Shown here: piece after piece, positions 62,610 through 64,000 of the stretch | Position numbering within the stretch: the stretch's first letter is position 1 | Layout of the letters: each line of letters begins with the position of its first letter | Assembly: GCA_963828405.1 (NCBI GenBank) | Contig: CAWHEG010000030.1 | Span: 310,001-374,000, forward strand | DNA from: JANMJD01 sp963828405 | GTDB taxonomy: Bacteria > Actinomycetota > Acidimicrobiia > Acidimicrobiales > Ilumatobacteraceae | DNA length: 64,000 nt | Direction: 5' to 3' | The notes under the pieces: generated by a model | The model's database searches: none | Told to the model about the DNA's origin: nothing | The model's input: only the letters and a program-made list of their open reading frames with translations | Program-made: the position numbers and the translations under genes

Positions 62610-62661
62610 TGTTCCGGTGAGGCACCGACGACGTACGGTGGCCACAACGGAAGGGGTCGAC

Positions 62662-62886
62662 ATGGCAGTGCTCACGCTCCCGGGATTCGGTCGCTGGCCG
62701 CGACGGCTGTGGCAGGAGCACGAGGAAGGTGTGCTCTACGCGCTGGCAGTCGCCCTCTACATCCCCGCCGGGTACTTCCTCGGCGAACTGGTGCTCAACT
62801 GGATCGTCGGGATCACCTTCCCGCTCGTCGTCGTCCACCTCGTCCCCACCGGTGTGCGCCGAGCGTTCGGGAAGCGGCCGCGATGA
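62662..62886 (+). CDS. Small membrane protein, 74 aa
   Basis: MAVLTLPGFGRWPRRLW, then two hydrophobic segments (LYALAVALYIPAGYFLGELV and NWIVGITFPLVVVHLV) and a basic end. GGAAGGGG precedes the ATG by five. Next gene overlaps at ATGA. Not recognised; likely an accessory of the membrane hydrolase. Confidence 0.75.
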   Translation: MAVLTLPGFGRWPRRLWQEHEEGVLYALAVALYIPAGYFLGELVLNWIVGITFPLVVVHLVPTGVRRAFGKRPR

Positions 62887-63801
62887 GCTGGGCTGCGCAC
62901 GAGCTCGAGAACTACTTCATCCAGAAGCACGGCAAGCTGCGGCTGTCGTTCCTCGCCATCGGCCTCGGTGCCTTCGGGCCAGACCTCTTCACCAAGGCTT
63001 TCGTCTACGGCGTGCATGTCGGGCCCTGGGGTTTCGACCAATCGGCACCGATGCAGTTCCACCGAGGATGGCCGGGCGCTGGATTCACCCACTCGCTGTT
63101 CTTCGGAGCGCTGATCGCTCTGATCATCCTGCGAACGACGAGGTCACGGGCGTGGGCGCTCGGCTTCCTCCTCGGTCAATGGGCTCACGCGGTCACCGAC
63201 ATCAACGACACGGCCGGGACGATGCTCTTCTTCCCGTTCTCGACGCAGGCCGTCAGCACCGGCATGTGGCGCTACGCCTCCCCTCTAGGGCGCGAGCTCG
63301 ACGGTTCGGCCTACTACAGCAGTCCGGGTGGCGTGTGGGACATGTTCTGGGTCGGAATCGTCATCCTCTTCGCGAGGAAGACGCTGACGAAGGACTACTT
63401 CCGCCGGGTAGTCCGTGCCGCCGACGCAGGGGCGTGGGGCTGGCTCGAGCGACGGGCCACATCTCCCAGAACGAGGGCTCCTGGCGCTCTACCGGGGCTG
63501 GATGTTCTACGCCGTGTGCCGGATCACGGCCTGGACGCTGCGAGCCAGGTTCCAGGTCCACGATCCGTGGGACGTGCACTGGGGCGGGCCCTTCTTCGTC
63601 CAGCGGATCGATCTGTCGACGGCCCCGTTCTGGGAGGCGTTCCGCAGTGCGGCGGTCGGAGCGGTGTTGCTCGCCGTCACGCTGCTGGCCATCTGGAGGT
63701 TGCTCGGGCGCCGGTGGTGGGCGTCGGCTCCGGGGCCCGTCGTGGCCCCTGCCGAGGTCGGGATCGAGATCTACCCGACGACGCAACCCGTCGTCGGGTA
63801 A
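62883..63801 (+). pseudogene. YdjM/DUF457-like membrane metal-dependent hydrolase, frameshifted
   Basis: Starts ATG 62883 overlapping the previous stop. Polytopic; DUF457/YdjM features: FHRGWPGAGFTHSLFFGALI and GQWAHAVTDINDTAGTMLFF. Around 63467-63470 one extra base breaks the frame; dropping it gives TSPERGLLALYRGWMFYAV and a continuous end at 63801, about 305 residues. YdjM is a SOS-controlled, membrane-bound metal hydrolase in E. coli, function unknown. Coregulated with the small gene by the box at 62596. Confidence 0.7.
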
Positions 63802-63908
63802 CTGACGCCATCGCCATCGCCATCGCCATCGTCGGCGGAGGCAGGCTGTGAACCGACCGCCCCGGCAGGGGTCGGGCCACCGCGGACGCGCCGCCTAAGG
63901 TGACCGAG

Positions 63909-64000
63909 ATGGTCGTGGCACTCCGCAGGATCGCCGTCGTCAACCGTGGCGAGGCGGCGATGCGCCTGATCAACGCCGTGCGCGAGCTGCGTGACGAACA
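63909..64000 (+). CDS. Start of a biotin-carboxylase-domain protein (partial)
   Basis: Open to the window end: MVVALRRIAVVNRGEAAMRL begins as in biotin carboxylase/acyl-CoA carboxylase alpha chains (IAVVNRGEIA). In actinobacteria this exact VVNRGE-AMRLI-AVREL form starts large fused carboxylases. A run of ATCGCC repeats (63808-63832) lies upstream. Confidence 0.65.
   Translation, partial: MVVALRRIAVVNRGEAAMRLINAVRELRDE

Overview
The window looks like chromosomal DNA of a very GC-rich actinobacterium. A mycothione reductase at 43152-44552 implies mycothiol, which points to Actinomycetota. The mix of luciferase-like flavin enzymes, P450, SDR pairs, a PhyH dioxygenase and many GTG starts with stop/start overlaps would fit Acidimicrobiia or a relative, but the class is an inference. 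I saw no rRNA, tRNA, transposase, integrase or CRISPR array.

Region 1 (37-8124) holds a secreted RHS/YD-repeat giant on the minus strand, interrupted by one frameshift, and then a small hypothetical ORF and the tail of a sortase-anchored-like protein.

Region 2 (8158-25528) is the most striking part. It resembles the M. tuberculosis DosR (DevR) dormancy regulon collected in one island: a DevR-like response regulator, a two-PAS NarL-family kinase, a second PAS protein that keeps only the phospho-acceptor helix, five universal stress genes with nine Usp domains, a PfkB-type sugar kinase, three split-barrel flavin proteins, an Hrp1-like CBS protein, a VIT/CCC1 transporter, a DksA/TraR zinc finger, a beta-CASP nuclease, an MgtC/DUF4010 membrane protein and a cupredoxin-multicopper oxidase. 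Eight copies of a GGG(A/C)C-N4-GNCCC palindrome, close to the DosR box, sit in front of these genes; a ninth lies at 62596.

Region 3 (25757-34443) has an ABC-F ATPase, a hydrolase-quinone reductase pair and an operon of two Pro-rich exported proteins, ApbE and a ferric-reductase-like membrane protein, followed by a glycolate-oxidase-like flavoenzyme and a zinc ribbon.

Region 4 (34703-49080) is mixed housekeeping and wall or redox functions: DAO-type oxidase, L,D-transpeptidase with LysM, MFS transporter, NUDIX (frameshifted), tandem FKBP lipoprotein, M20 peptidase, mycothione reductase, threonine aldolase, EVE protein, a hydrolase-LLM pair, and a cold-shock gene with a tandem array before it and a strong terminator after it.

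Region 5 (49140-64000) looks catabolic or accessory: EthD, DUF1185 (frameshifted) and VOC genes, P1 peptidase and DUF1214, S4 protein, EcsC-GNAT pair, PhyH, an SDR-SDR-LLM operon, a pectin-acetylesterase-like lipoprotein, a CDF efflux pump, P450 plus 3Fe-4S ferredoxin with a Cys-rich mini-ORF between them, and a boxed membrane pair (second gene frameshifted). The start of a biotin-carboxylase-like gene runs off the end.

Four genes carry single-base frameshifts, three of them at or beside short G/C runs, so part of the damage may be sequencing or assembly error rather than biology. Strand and operon statements come from reading spacing and overlaps only; no database search was possible.
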